Below, piece by piece: positions 32,601 through 44,600 of a stretch of DNA of 64,000 bases. The position numbers were made by a program, and so were the translations under genes. Position 1 is the stretch's first letter, and each line of letters begins with the position of its first letter. The notes beneath the pieces are model-generated. The model had not been told where the DNA came from, did no database searches, and saw only the letters and a list, made by a program, of their open reading frames with translations. This DNA is from Topomyia yanbarensis (Eukaryota > Arthropoda > Insecta > Diptera > Culicidae). Location of the stretch: assembly GCF_030247195.1 (NCBI RefSeq), contig NC_080672.1, forward strand, positions 366,660,271-366,724,270, in the 5' to 3' direction.

Positions 32601-35600
32601 AGGTAAGGTTGAAAGAACCTATTCATTGGGTTGTTTAATTTTACTGTGTAGCCTGCTTACAATATAGTCTGGCAATCCGCTAACGTCAAATTTTAGAGAT
32701 AAATTGTCATGGCAGTAGAGAAAACACAAGGAGACAAAGAGATTTGGTTTTAAATGTGGTAAATAGTAAATTTATATTTCTAGATAAAGACCTTCATTCT
32801 TGTTAACGTCCACATCCAACATTCGTACGAACAGCCTACTTTTGAACGAGTTTGAAAATGCTATTCTTGTTTACGTTCGTATCCGCGTACGAATCCAAAA
32901 AAGTGTTGCCGCATTTACAAATATTTTCACCCAAAATGTCAAAAGCAAAATAATATAAACTAGAGTCTGTGGTATTATAGAGTCCCGTACAGTGCGCAAC
33001 ACTGCCTAAAATGATGCCCTCTTCTTTGTTTCTGGCACCCACAGTTTTTGCTGTAACTTTGAGTGATTTCACCCGAGTTAAACTGTAGAGTGAATTGAAA
33101 ATCTACTGTTTCGTGGCTTATAGCACTTTACCCAGGTAACCAATAAGCATGCTGAATGCGTCTTAACGGCTACTTGATAAGCACTTAAGTCGTTTTAAAT
33201 GCTATTTAAAAGTTGCTTTTGGCAAAATATTCGGCTACATTACTGCTGTGCTATGAAAATGCTTTTTTACTACTGTTGTGCATTCAGAATGCTGTTTACT
33301 GGCAAGAAGTTTTTAAACAGTTTTTCAAATGCTGATTAACAACAGTTATGCATAACGAATGCCAGCATACTGCCAGAAGCGTCCAGAATGCAAATTTTAC
33401 GCTACTTTACTGCATACACTAATGCTTGTTGGTTACCTGGGTATTCATAATACTATTTCATGTAATTTATTTTACATTGTTACAAAAAAGAAGATAATAA
33501 ACTGAATACAGTGTCTTGTTTCGGCGATTGAAATATTTCGCCATGATATTATTTCTCTCAACACTAATACTTTTCTTGCATGTTCTACGAAAGAAGAATG
33601 TTTATTTTGCACGATAGGTAGCCATCTGACTGTTCGATAGGTAGATTTGGCTTCACTCTGTGCGTGCCTTTATATAACATAAACAACGCCTTTGATATAA
33701 ACAACACTGACAAATAGAATTTTCGATTGATGTGCACCAGTGTAGTGGACTGCACTGGTTTTGCACTTTCTAGCAGAAGTACAGAAAACTGGGTATGTTC
33801 CATTGGCACTTCTGCTAGAAAGTGCACTTTATTACACTGGTGCACACTAGGGGCAGATCACTCTAAGAATGTATAACAAATTTGCATCAAATTGAAAAAA
33901 AAAAATGCATTTAACTTCCATTTTTGCATCAGCTTTGCACTGCCTCGCAGAAAAGTTTGTTTAACAAACGTCCTACGCTGATCCACTTTGTTCGACGTTT
34001 TGTTAAATGTAGGGCTAGTTTTTCTGTAGGGGTTTGACGTCTTACACGCAACGCAAAAAACATTATGAATTTCTATTTTGATGGAAATAAATGCATTTAA
34101 TTTTGCTGATTTTTAAAAATGCATCACTAGTGATCTGCCCCTAGGGTGCACATCAATCGAAAATCCTAAGAGCGAGAAATCCATAATGACATCACTGAGA
34201 ACTGACATACAAGTAAAGTTTTTAACTTGTGTAAGAAATAAAACTGTCGCTTTGAAATGACAGCAGCAAGTAGCAACTTGCCACTGGCCGGCGCTTCGAT
34301 CGGCTAGCAATCGCTATACGGAACTTGTGTGCAAACTTGAATACAATGGTGACTCACGCATGCAAACCTGTATGCGATGGTCATTTTCAACGTATGTTCT
34401 TTTAAATGTACACAGGTTTTTCAGGAAAGATTGTTCCTGCTTATATGTCTGTTCTCTGTGATGACATTGCATAGAAAGCTCAGTTACGCACGGCATTCTG
34501 ATCGACAGCGCAGATGTAAAATAATTTTGAAAATTTAAAACTTTATTTCTAGGGAACTAGAGGTTGTCATTAGATGAAATTTGCCACAAAGAAAACCAAA
34601 TAATTACCCTAACCCTGTTCCACGAGTGCATATTTTCATATCTACTCGGTTTGCAGTGTATTATTTGGCAAGCCTAATCTCCTCCGTAAAGTATAGTGCA
34701 AAAATTTTCTGGATCCAATCATTCTTATGCAACAACCGAGCACTTCGTTCGACGGGGAAAACTGTAAGCCATGCGGCGGATCTACCACCAAAAGTACTCC
34801 CACCGTCTCATATCTGAGCGAGAAGAAAGGCTTGTATCGACTAAATCAAGTGGTAATTGTAAGTCCAGCGAATAAGCTTTCAAATGAAATTAGTTCGACC
34901 CTAATCGGAATCATAACTAAAAATTTATATTCATTTGAATAACACAGGTTTGAATACAGTTTTTGTTCAGAATTGATATTGTCTATCTCGAGATAATATA
35001 GCATCACAGAGAACAGACATACAAGCTAAAACATTTTTTTTGGAAAACCTTTGTAAACATTCGAATAAAAATACGTTACAAATCATCGTTGTACACAATT
35101 TCGCATACGTGAGTAACCATCGTATCCAAGCTTGCATGCAAGGTCCGTATACCGATTGCTGGAAGTCTGCTAACCGATCGTAGCGCCGACCAGCGGCAAG
35201 TATCTACTTGCTGTTATCATTTGAAAACGATAGTTATTTTTCTTACGCACATTGAGAACTTGACTTGTATGTCAGTTATCAGTGATAGCAAAAAAACACT
35301 TATGATAAGCTGAACTCGCTGTACTGAGTTTCAATTGGGTCATTGAGCTATATGTAGTTTTCAGTTCCATTCGATAAATTTTTGGTCCAATATACATAAT
35401 TTAACATTATTTCAAAAAAAATTCGTTATAATATGTAAAAACGATTTTTTTGTTTTTTAAAATAAATCTTATGTAAACTTGGCAACCATACATAGGAAAA
35501 CTGCGATTGTTTACATCTGGCCTATCAAGACAACACCCAAAATGAAAAAAAAACTATATACATTGAATGGAGTTTATGTCAAATTAAAATAACCCCGCGG

Positions 35601-38600
35601 GAAAACATGCATTCATTTTTTCTGACAGGGCATCATTTGTCGTGAAATTCGATATGTCAAATGATTCTGCTAGTGTCAAATCCAGACTGTCAACATATTT
35701 CTTTATTTTAAATTTAAATTTTATTTTCACGTTTCCTGAGTTGAAAAAAAACATTGTTGCAATCACGAAAATCAGCTTTATACATGTATGTAATAAAACA
35801 AGATTTTTTCTCATTTAATGACCCAATTCGAGACAGACGCTGTTTGGAGCCGCCCCTAACACGGAGTACAGACGCTCCTTCCATGTTCTCACTCAACGAT
35901 GACAAAAATTCAGCATACCTCATGAGTGCAGTGTTTACCGATAAAGAGGTAGTCGATTCAATGTTGGGAGCAAACGATTTACACAGTACACATATACATC
36001 ATCTGCAAGTGTTTGAGAGTAGCAACAGGAGCCAGAGTCTACTCGTGCTATTAAATCCCTGAACTAATGAACCAGATTTTGTCCAGTTGATTTTTGGGGT
36101 GTGTTGTTTACATCCGCGTAGCTGTGCAGCTGTCAGTGAGATTCCGATCCAGAGATGCCAGATTTGCAGACTTTTAATTTTAGCTGCAGATTTTTTCGAT
36201 GACGCAGATATTTGCAGATTTTTTAGTTTGGTTGCAGATATTTACAGATTTTTGAATATAAAGGTTTTTGGTTACACTAGCTCTTGACATTTTTTGTTCT
36301 TCCCAGACTTTTAAAATTATTATTGCAGACATTTGAAAAAAGTATTTGGCATCTCTGTTCCGATCGAGCGTTGTTACAGCGCACCTTGCGAGAATTGTTA
36401 AATATACATCATTCGACTGCCTTTTTTTTTTTTTTTTTCATTTCGTTTATTTGATAGGCACAAATGCGTTAGCTTGGCGGTGCCGAATTCTTTTGTTTTT
36501 ACATTTTGAATATCTTAAAACTAGGAGGTTACAATGTTGAAATATTTTTTTTATAAAAGAGAAAAAATTTACAGCTATCTTTAGACTAGAAAAAAAAAAT
36601 TCTATATATAAGAGAGGGGGCAAAGGATTTTTTTTATGAAAAATTTTAAAACAAGGAATTCAATAGTAATAGTTTTTTAGGAGATATTTACAGTTATCTT
36701 AAAACTAACAATATAGTTTGGTACACAAAAGGGGGAACAAATGTTTATGAGAAAATTCACCGGTGTTTTAAAACTAGGGATACAATTCTATTTACAAGAT
36801 GGGGGACAATAGTTTTAACAAAGAGGTAAAATTACAACTATCTTAAAACTAGGAATACAGAATACAAATTTGAACTTTTTTAGCGGAGACTTATGCTTGG
36901 TCAAGATATTCAGAGGGGGCTGTAGAAGCAGTTGTATCAAGGACAGGGGAGAGAAAGCGTAGATGGTGACCGGGAGAGAAGAGCAAAACTTGCAACTTTC
37001 GGGCAAACGGGAGATCAGCGAGACAAATTAGCGCCTCAGTCTAGTAGGTCGGATTGGCGGATGGTATTCTTCGGACCCGCGGGGAATCCTTCAAAAGTCA
37101 TCGGACCTCGAGTCGCTCTCGCTTCAGTTTCCGTAGTGGTAAGTGCGACGGCGGTTACATAGTTGCAGTCTGGAGCTGATCGGTCCCAAAAGGCAGGAGA
37201 AAACTTCTAAAACGAGAAATAAAAAGAGAGGGGCTAAATTGGGATATTTGTCGTTTTTATGAAAGTATAAATAAGGGACATATAGGGGAAATCACGATTT
37301 GCCAGCATATCTCGAACTGGGACATTGGGTGGTCTACCTCGGGCCCGAAGGGAATCCTTTAACTGAGACCTGGCGTCCAAATACCCGGCGCATACCCAGA
37401 CAACGTGCTCGATGTCATGATAGCCCTCGTCACAAGCGCACAGACTACTCTCCGCAAGCCCAATACGCCGCAAATGTGCATCTAAGGTGTAGTGGTTGGA
37501 CATAAGTCGGGACATTACACGAATAAAATCCCGACCCACATCCATCCCCCTGAACCAAGGTTTCGTTGATACCTTTGGGATAATCGAATGTAGCCATCGT
37601 CCAAGTTCACCATTGCTCCACGAGGTTTGCCAACTGTTGAGTGTCCTCTGACGACAAATACTAAAAAATTCGTTGAAGCAGATTGGTCTTTCGTATATGT
37701 CACCATTTAATGCGCCCACCTTTGCTAATGAGTCGGCCTTTTCATTGCCCGGGATAGAACAATGAGAGGGGACCCAAACAAAGGTAATCTGATAAGATTT
37801 TTCAGATAACGTACACAAGGACTCCTGTATCTTCCCCAGAAAATACGGGAATTGCTTTTTAGGCTTCACCGCACGAAGAGCCTCGATAGAGCTGAGGCTG
37901 TCCGAAATGATGAAGTAGTGATCTGTGGGCAGAGTGTCGATGATCCCAAGGGTGTACTGAATTGCAGCTAACTCTGCGACGTAAACTGAAGCAGGATCAT
38001 TGAGCTTGAATGAAGCGGTGATAGTATTGTTGAAGATACCGAAGCCAGTGGACCCATCGAGATTTGATCCGTCAGTGTAGAACATTTTGTCACAGTCGAC
38101 TTCTCGGAATTTATTATAAAATATATTGGGGATCACTTGAGGGCGTATATGGTCCGGGATTCCACGAATCTCTTCCTTCATGGATGTGTCGAAGAATACA
38201 GTAGAATCAGAAGTATCTAGGAAACGAACACGGTTGGGAGTATACGTAGAAGGATTAATGCTCTGTGCCATGTAGTCGAAGTACAAGGACATAAATCGGG
38301 TTTGAGAATTAAGCTCGACGAGCCTCTCGAAGTTTTCAATCACCAACGGGTTCAGAATGTCGCATCGGATGAGCAATCGATATGAGAGTTCCCAAAATCG
38401 ATTTTTTAGCGGAAGAACGCCCGCCAGCACTTCGAGACTCATCGTATGGGTCGAATGCATGCAACCCAAGGCAATGCGCAAGCAACGATACTGGATTCTC
38501 TCCAGTTTGATGAAGTGTATGTTCGCAGCGGAGCGGAAACAGAAACACCCGTACTCCATCACCGACAATATCGTTGTTTTGTACAACCTGATCAGGTCTC

Positions 38601-41600
38601 CTGGGTGAGCACCCCACCATGTTCCAGTTATTGTTCGGAGAAAATTGATCCTTTGTTGGCATTTCTGTTTCAGATACCTAATGTGACATCCCCAGGTACC
38701 TTTAGAGTCGAACCAGACCCCGAGATATTTAAATGTGAAAACCTGGTTGATCGTTGCACCCATTAATAGAAGCTGGAGTTGCGCCGGCTCACGCTTCCTA
38801 GAAAAAACAACCAACTCAGTTTTCTCCGTGGAGAACTCAATACCCAGCTGAAGAGCCCAAGCAGACAAATTGTCCAAGGTATTTTGTAATGGTCCTTGCA
38901 AGTCGGCAGCTTTGGGTCCTGTAACAGAGACCACCCCATCGTCTGCAAGTTGCCTTAGCGTGCATGAATTGGCAAGACAATCGTCAATGTCATTCACGTA
39001 AAAATTGTAGAGCAGGGGACTTAGACATGAGCCCTGGGGAAGACCCATGTAGCTAAATCGCGATGTTGTTAAATCGCCATGCGAAAAGTGCATGTGCTTT
39101 TCAGACAACAGGTTTAGCAAAAAGTTATTTAAAATTGGTGAAAGACCATGCTGGTGCAGCTTCTCTGAGAGAATGTTGATAGAAACTGAGTCAAAAGCCC
39201 CCTTAATATCCAAGAAGACTGATGCCATCTGCTCTTTGTTAGCATAGGCCATTTGGATTTCTGTAGAAAGCAACGCAAGGCAATCGTTCGTCCCTTTGCC
39301 TTTGCGGAAGCCAAATTGTGTATCTGACAGTAAGCCATTTGCTTCAACCCAATTGTCGAGGCGAAACAAGATCATTTTCTCGAACAACTTCCGAATACAG
39401 GACAGCATTGCAATCGGCCGATACGAGTTGTGGTCGGAGGCTGGTTTTCCTGGTTTTTGAATGGCGATGACCTTCACTTGCCTCCAGTCATGAGGGACAA
39501 TGTTACCCTCAAGAAACTTGTTAAATAAGTTCAGCAAGCGCCTTTTTGCAGTGTCAGGCAGATTCTTCAGCAAGTTGAATTTGATTCTGTCTAACCCTGG
39601 GGCGTTATTGTTGCATGATAAGAGAGCAAGTGAAAACTCCACCATCGAAAACGGTGTTTCGTTCGCGGTATCGGGAGGAGACGCGGCGCGGCACGTTTTC
39701 TGTACCGGGACAGAGTCCGGACAGATCTTCTTGGCGAAAGCGAATATCCAACGGTTTGAATATTCCACGTTCTCGTTGGTACTATTACGGTTACGCATAC
39801 GTCGAGCCGTACCCCAAAGAGTGCTCATCGCTGTTTCTCTCGTTAACCCGTTGACGAACCGGCGCCAATAACTGCGTTTTTTGGCTTTCATTAAACTCTT
39901 CATTCGCCTATCTAGCGACGCGTACTGTTGATAGCTAGCGGGTAACCCGTCTTCCCGGAAGGCCTTATATGCAGTGGACTTCTCCGCGTACAGCTCTGAG
40001 CACTCTTTATCCCACCACAGTGTGGGAGACCGTCCATGGGTATTCGCGCTGGGTACTGGTTTAGTCTGAGCTTGATTCGCACTGTCGAGAATCAAGCCAG
40101 CCAAAAACCTGTACTCTTCCTCCGGAGGAAGTTCTTGAGTGGATTCGATTTTAACGGATATCGCGGTCGCGTAACTCTTCCAATCAATGTTCCGTGTGAG
40201 GTCATACGAGGCATTGATTGTTTTCGATGGTCTTGAACCGTTAGCAATTGAAATCACGATAGGCAAATGATCGCTACCGTGGGGATCAGGGATCACCTTC
40301 CACATGCAATCTAACTGTAGCGATGTCGAGCAAAGCGATAAATCCAACGCGCTTGCGCGTGCTGGTGGTGTAGGAATCCGCGTCATTTCTCCCGTGTTTA
40401 AGATGGTCATGTTGAAATTGTCGCAAAGATCTTGGATTAATGTTGATCTATTATCATCATGAAGACAGCCCCATACCGTACCGTGCGAGTTAAAGTCTCC
40501 CAGAACTAGCCGCGGTGCCGGTAAGGATTCCGTGATATTACAAAGCGTTCGGTGCCCTACCGAGGCTCTAGGAGGAATGTAGATGGAAGCAATGCAAAGG
40601 TCTTTACCTTTGATTAAAACTTGACAAGCGACAATTTCAATGCCTGGTGTTGAAGGGAGGTTAATTCGGTTGAAAGAATAGCACTTTTTGATCCCCAAAA
40701 GTACTCCTCCATAGGGGTTTTCTCGATCCAGACGAATTATATTAAAGTCGTGGAAGTTGAGATTTATATCGGAAGTTAACCAAGTTTCACATAATGCGAA
40801 AGCATCACATTTTAAACTATTTAGTAAAAATTTAAAGGAATCGATTTTCGGGAGGATACTTCTGCTGTTCCACTGTAGAACAGTGATCGAATCGGTGACC
40901 TCGTTCGATGACTTAGCCATCGAAGGATACGATCGCTGCAAGGAGGGGCCATTTAGTAGTCAACTGCTTCAAAAATGTTTGCACTATAGGGAGAAAACGT
41001 ATCAGAAGGCTTTTAAGAGGATCAGTAACATTGAAAGCTGTGAAAATTAAGTCCACTATGTCAGAAAATTTCATTAGTCCGTTACTGGACTGAGTATCTG
41101 TTTGAAAAACGGGGACACTTGGGGTTTTTGGTGTCCCTGGAAGTGGTGGGTACTCCTTGTTAGAATTAATATTTCCAAGTCCTGGAGCAAATTGCTTCGG
41201 CTTTTGTGCATCACTTCCGTTGGATTTATTGGTTGTAGATGGCGCACTCTGAGTGGACGACACCTTGGCACCCTTACGAGGCAATGTAGGGGAGGCTGGA
41301 TTTCTCCTCTTCCTGGATTCCCCTGGGTTAACCAATGATGTTCCCTCTTGTGGGTCGTCAGATTCTTGCTCAACGCCAGCCAAAAGAGCAAAGGAATTTT
41401 CGGAAGGGACAGATGGCGAAGCATTCTTTAGCATTTCTGCATAAGAGTGCCTCGAGCGATCCTTAAGGGAGCGCTTAATTTTATCCCCGCGCTGCTTGTA
41501 CGCCGGGCATGACTTAAGAGCATGCGGAGGGCCCCCGCAGTAAATACACTTCTCAGTTTCTCCACCGCAAGCGCCATCCTCATGCTCTCCCTCGCATTTG

Positions 41601-44600
41601 CCGCACCGTTTTTTATTGCCACAATAAGTGGCTGTGTGGCCCAGTTGCTTGCAATTGCTGCAGTTCATTACCCGCGGTACAAACAGGCGAACGGGTAAGC
41701 GAACCCTATCCAGGAGGACATAGTTGGGAAGAGCAGACCCGGAGAAAGTCACCCGAATCGAGTCTGACGGAGAATAAATCGTCTTATCATTTTCTGTTTT
41801 TGCGGAATACAATTGCTTGCATTCCAGAATCTTCACCTTTTGAAGTGAAGGGTCCTTAAAGCAGCCAACCCCGTACTTCAACAGGTCTTCGCACTTTAGA
41901 CCCGGTTCGGCGACTATTCCATCGATCTCCACTGCCCTACAAGGCACATACACTCGGAATTGTTTCGTAAAACGCTCGCTGCGAGCAATCTGGTTTGCCT
42001 GATCGAGGTCATTTACTATAACGCGTATCTTATTAGCTCGAACACGTGTTATCTGAGCTACGGCCGGGTAGTTAGCAGTCAGCTCCCGTGATATTTCTAG
42101 AATATTGGGCGATTTCGTGTTGGGCCGGAAATACACCACCCAGGGTCCATTTGAACTGGCTGGGTATGTTTTAATACGGGGAGGACTGGGGGGATCAGGG
42201 GAGGGAGTAATATCGGGTTTATCCGGTAAATCCATGGGAATATCATTCCCATCCAATGTTCCTTCGCCCTCGGCCATTTAGGCACGAGGATAGCACGTGG
42301 TGTAAACGAGAGCTGAAACTTGTATTCAGGGTAAAGGGAAAAGTAGACCGATCGGGGAAAGGGAAACGAAAGAAAGAAAAATAATACTTAGCTTATATAG
42401 CGGCGTGTCCGGCAATTCTGGTATTCACTTCACCAGCCTGGGCACCGGCGAACAAAGACTGCCTCAAACAATAGTTGACCTTCACTGTCAATATATATTC
42501 TTGTTCACTTTATGCACAGCACCAGAAAACGAACTGCTTCGATCGAGAGCTCGGAGAGTTATCGTTCGACTGCCTTGAAGGTACTCCAAAGGATCCAGGA
42601 ACGAATTACAATGGGAAGCTGGATAAAATTGGGAACAACGCGTAAAAAACGAAAGAGTTCTACCTACATCAAGGTGAATGTTACGCAGTTGCCATTTACA
42701 GGAGTACTTTGCGGGTAAGGACAGGTGGATAGCCGTTTCGAACGGAAGAAGCTGTCGAAATTCTTTTCGAAGTACCTGATTTGGCAGGCCATGTGCATTT
42801 GTGGTAAACTTAGTGAACCATTATTGTTTTGGCCTGATTTGGCTCCAAAACCGTACAGGAGTGGCATACTGCGAAATCCGTCCGATCGAAACTTATCGGA
42901 CCACGAAGAAGCACGAACTTCGGAAGATTAAAGGAGAAGCGAAGGACGAAAATGAAATGACGAGAAAGTGGAAAAATCTGTGAAAAAACGTACCGGAAAC
43001 CACCGTACACTCTGATGGAGGGCGTCAATCGCAAATGTATTATATTACAATATTATATAAGTATTATAATTATTGATTCACCCTTTAATACGCTTCAAAA
43101 AGGACTGTAACCTGGGAGGACCAACACGACGGAGCTTCAGAAGAAAATGAAAAGGCTCTAATGCCGTCGAACAAGAGCAGACTACGCTTATGACACGAGT
43201 TGAAAATGTCGAAAAACGCATAAAAATGCCAAGACGAAAGAAATTCCTGAGCATGAAAAGAACAGGGAGATACCTGAGGAGGAAGATGAGGAGAAAAAAT
43301 GGAAGAAAGATCAAGAAGCTGATCTGAAGCTAGCGGTTGGGGCACTGTCGTAAAATACAAAGCTAAGCCGAAATCGCAGAAGAAAAGGAAGGAGAACTTC
43401 TAACCTCGTAAGTAAAAAATTAATGGTGAAGCATTGATCGTCGAGATGACGGCAGTAATGACATACGATCAGGAGTTGAAATAGTTGGGGATGAATATGG
43501 TGAAAATCTGTCGCACTCAGAGAGGCGAGATGATCTTCGAACTGAAGAAAAACTCTATGGTTAGTTATCAAGTCGCTCATCGAGAAGTAGTTAGGCGAAA
43601 AAAGGGACCTGTCCCACGAGCCAGTAATTGAGTACAGGAACCTTGACGAGATCACAACAGACGACCATTTCGACGATCGTAGCTAGCAAGCTGTTGAAAA
43701 CTGGTCAAATTAAGGATTGGTGGTCAGTGTGTGGATTGAAGGCTATATCTAGAGTTCCCAAACAAATGGAGAGATGCTTCAAATGCATGGGCTTCGATCA
43801 CCCAGCGAGAAATTGCAACTGCCTTGACAGATCTGCTCTACGCAGAAAATGCGGGAGAAGGTGTTACATTGCAAGAGACTGCACGAAGCAGTCGAAATGC
43901 ATAATCTATGCAAAGGAGGACCGGAATGACCACAGTTAGCTTGTCTTAGAGTAAGAAGATACGTTCATCGATCCAAAACTGGAACAGATGGGGAGGTGCG
44001 TAGCGTTTTGTACCGAGTAACCAAAAATGCTTTCAAACGAGAGCTAAGAGTAAGCTGCTACAAAGAGTTGTGCGGAGAAGCTGATGCCAATCCTTGGGGT
44101 AACACTCATCGAGTCGTGTTTCGCAGGCAGATGGAAAATCCAGAAGTTGATGCTGCTGTCAAAATCAGAGAAACTGCCATGAGATCCAGCATCATACAGG
44201 CCTAAATTTCAGCTGGATACTATTGGAAGCTCTTGAAACGGGTCATCCTCAACAGGGTAACGAAGTGTACGGAGCGCGAAAACGGTCTGTCAAACAGGCA
44301 ATTTGGATTCCGAAAAGATCGATAGCGAAAGCAATCAGGACAGTCACAGAGAACGACGCCACATGGCATCGAAATGTATTTTGTCAGGAGTAATGTTAGA
44401 CGATCGGTTGAACTTTAATAACCAATTTAATATACAAGTACAGTCGTGATTCGCTGGTTGGACACTTTTTAACTGGACCGCTTTTTAGTTGGACGTCCGC
44501 TAGTTTTAGTTGGACCATTGTTCAACTAAAAAGCATCTGAACGTCAAAATCTCATGTCAAATTTACTTTGACAATCTATCTAACAATCTTTTACACTACT

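Larger units (their letters stand above)
36422..42564 (-). mobile_element. Full-length I-group non-LTR retrotransposon (LINE) in a Tet intron
   Basis: TTCGACTGCC occurs just outside both edges (36412-36421 and 42565-42574) and is the target-site duplication. On the minus strand the 3' end is a poly(A) tract (36422-36438). Two long ORFs are uninterrupted: ORF1 with three zinc knuckles and ORF2 with endonuclease, reverse transcriptase and RNase H. The 3' UTR repeats TATCTTAAAACTAGGAATAC-like units. Presence of RNase H excludes jockey and points to the I superfamily. It lies in the same orientation as Tet. Confidence 0.9.
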
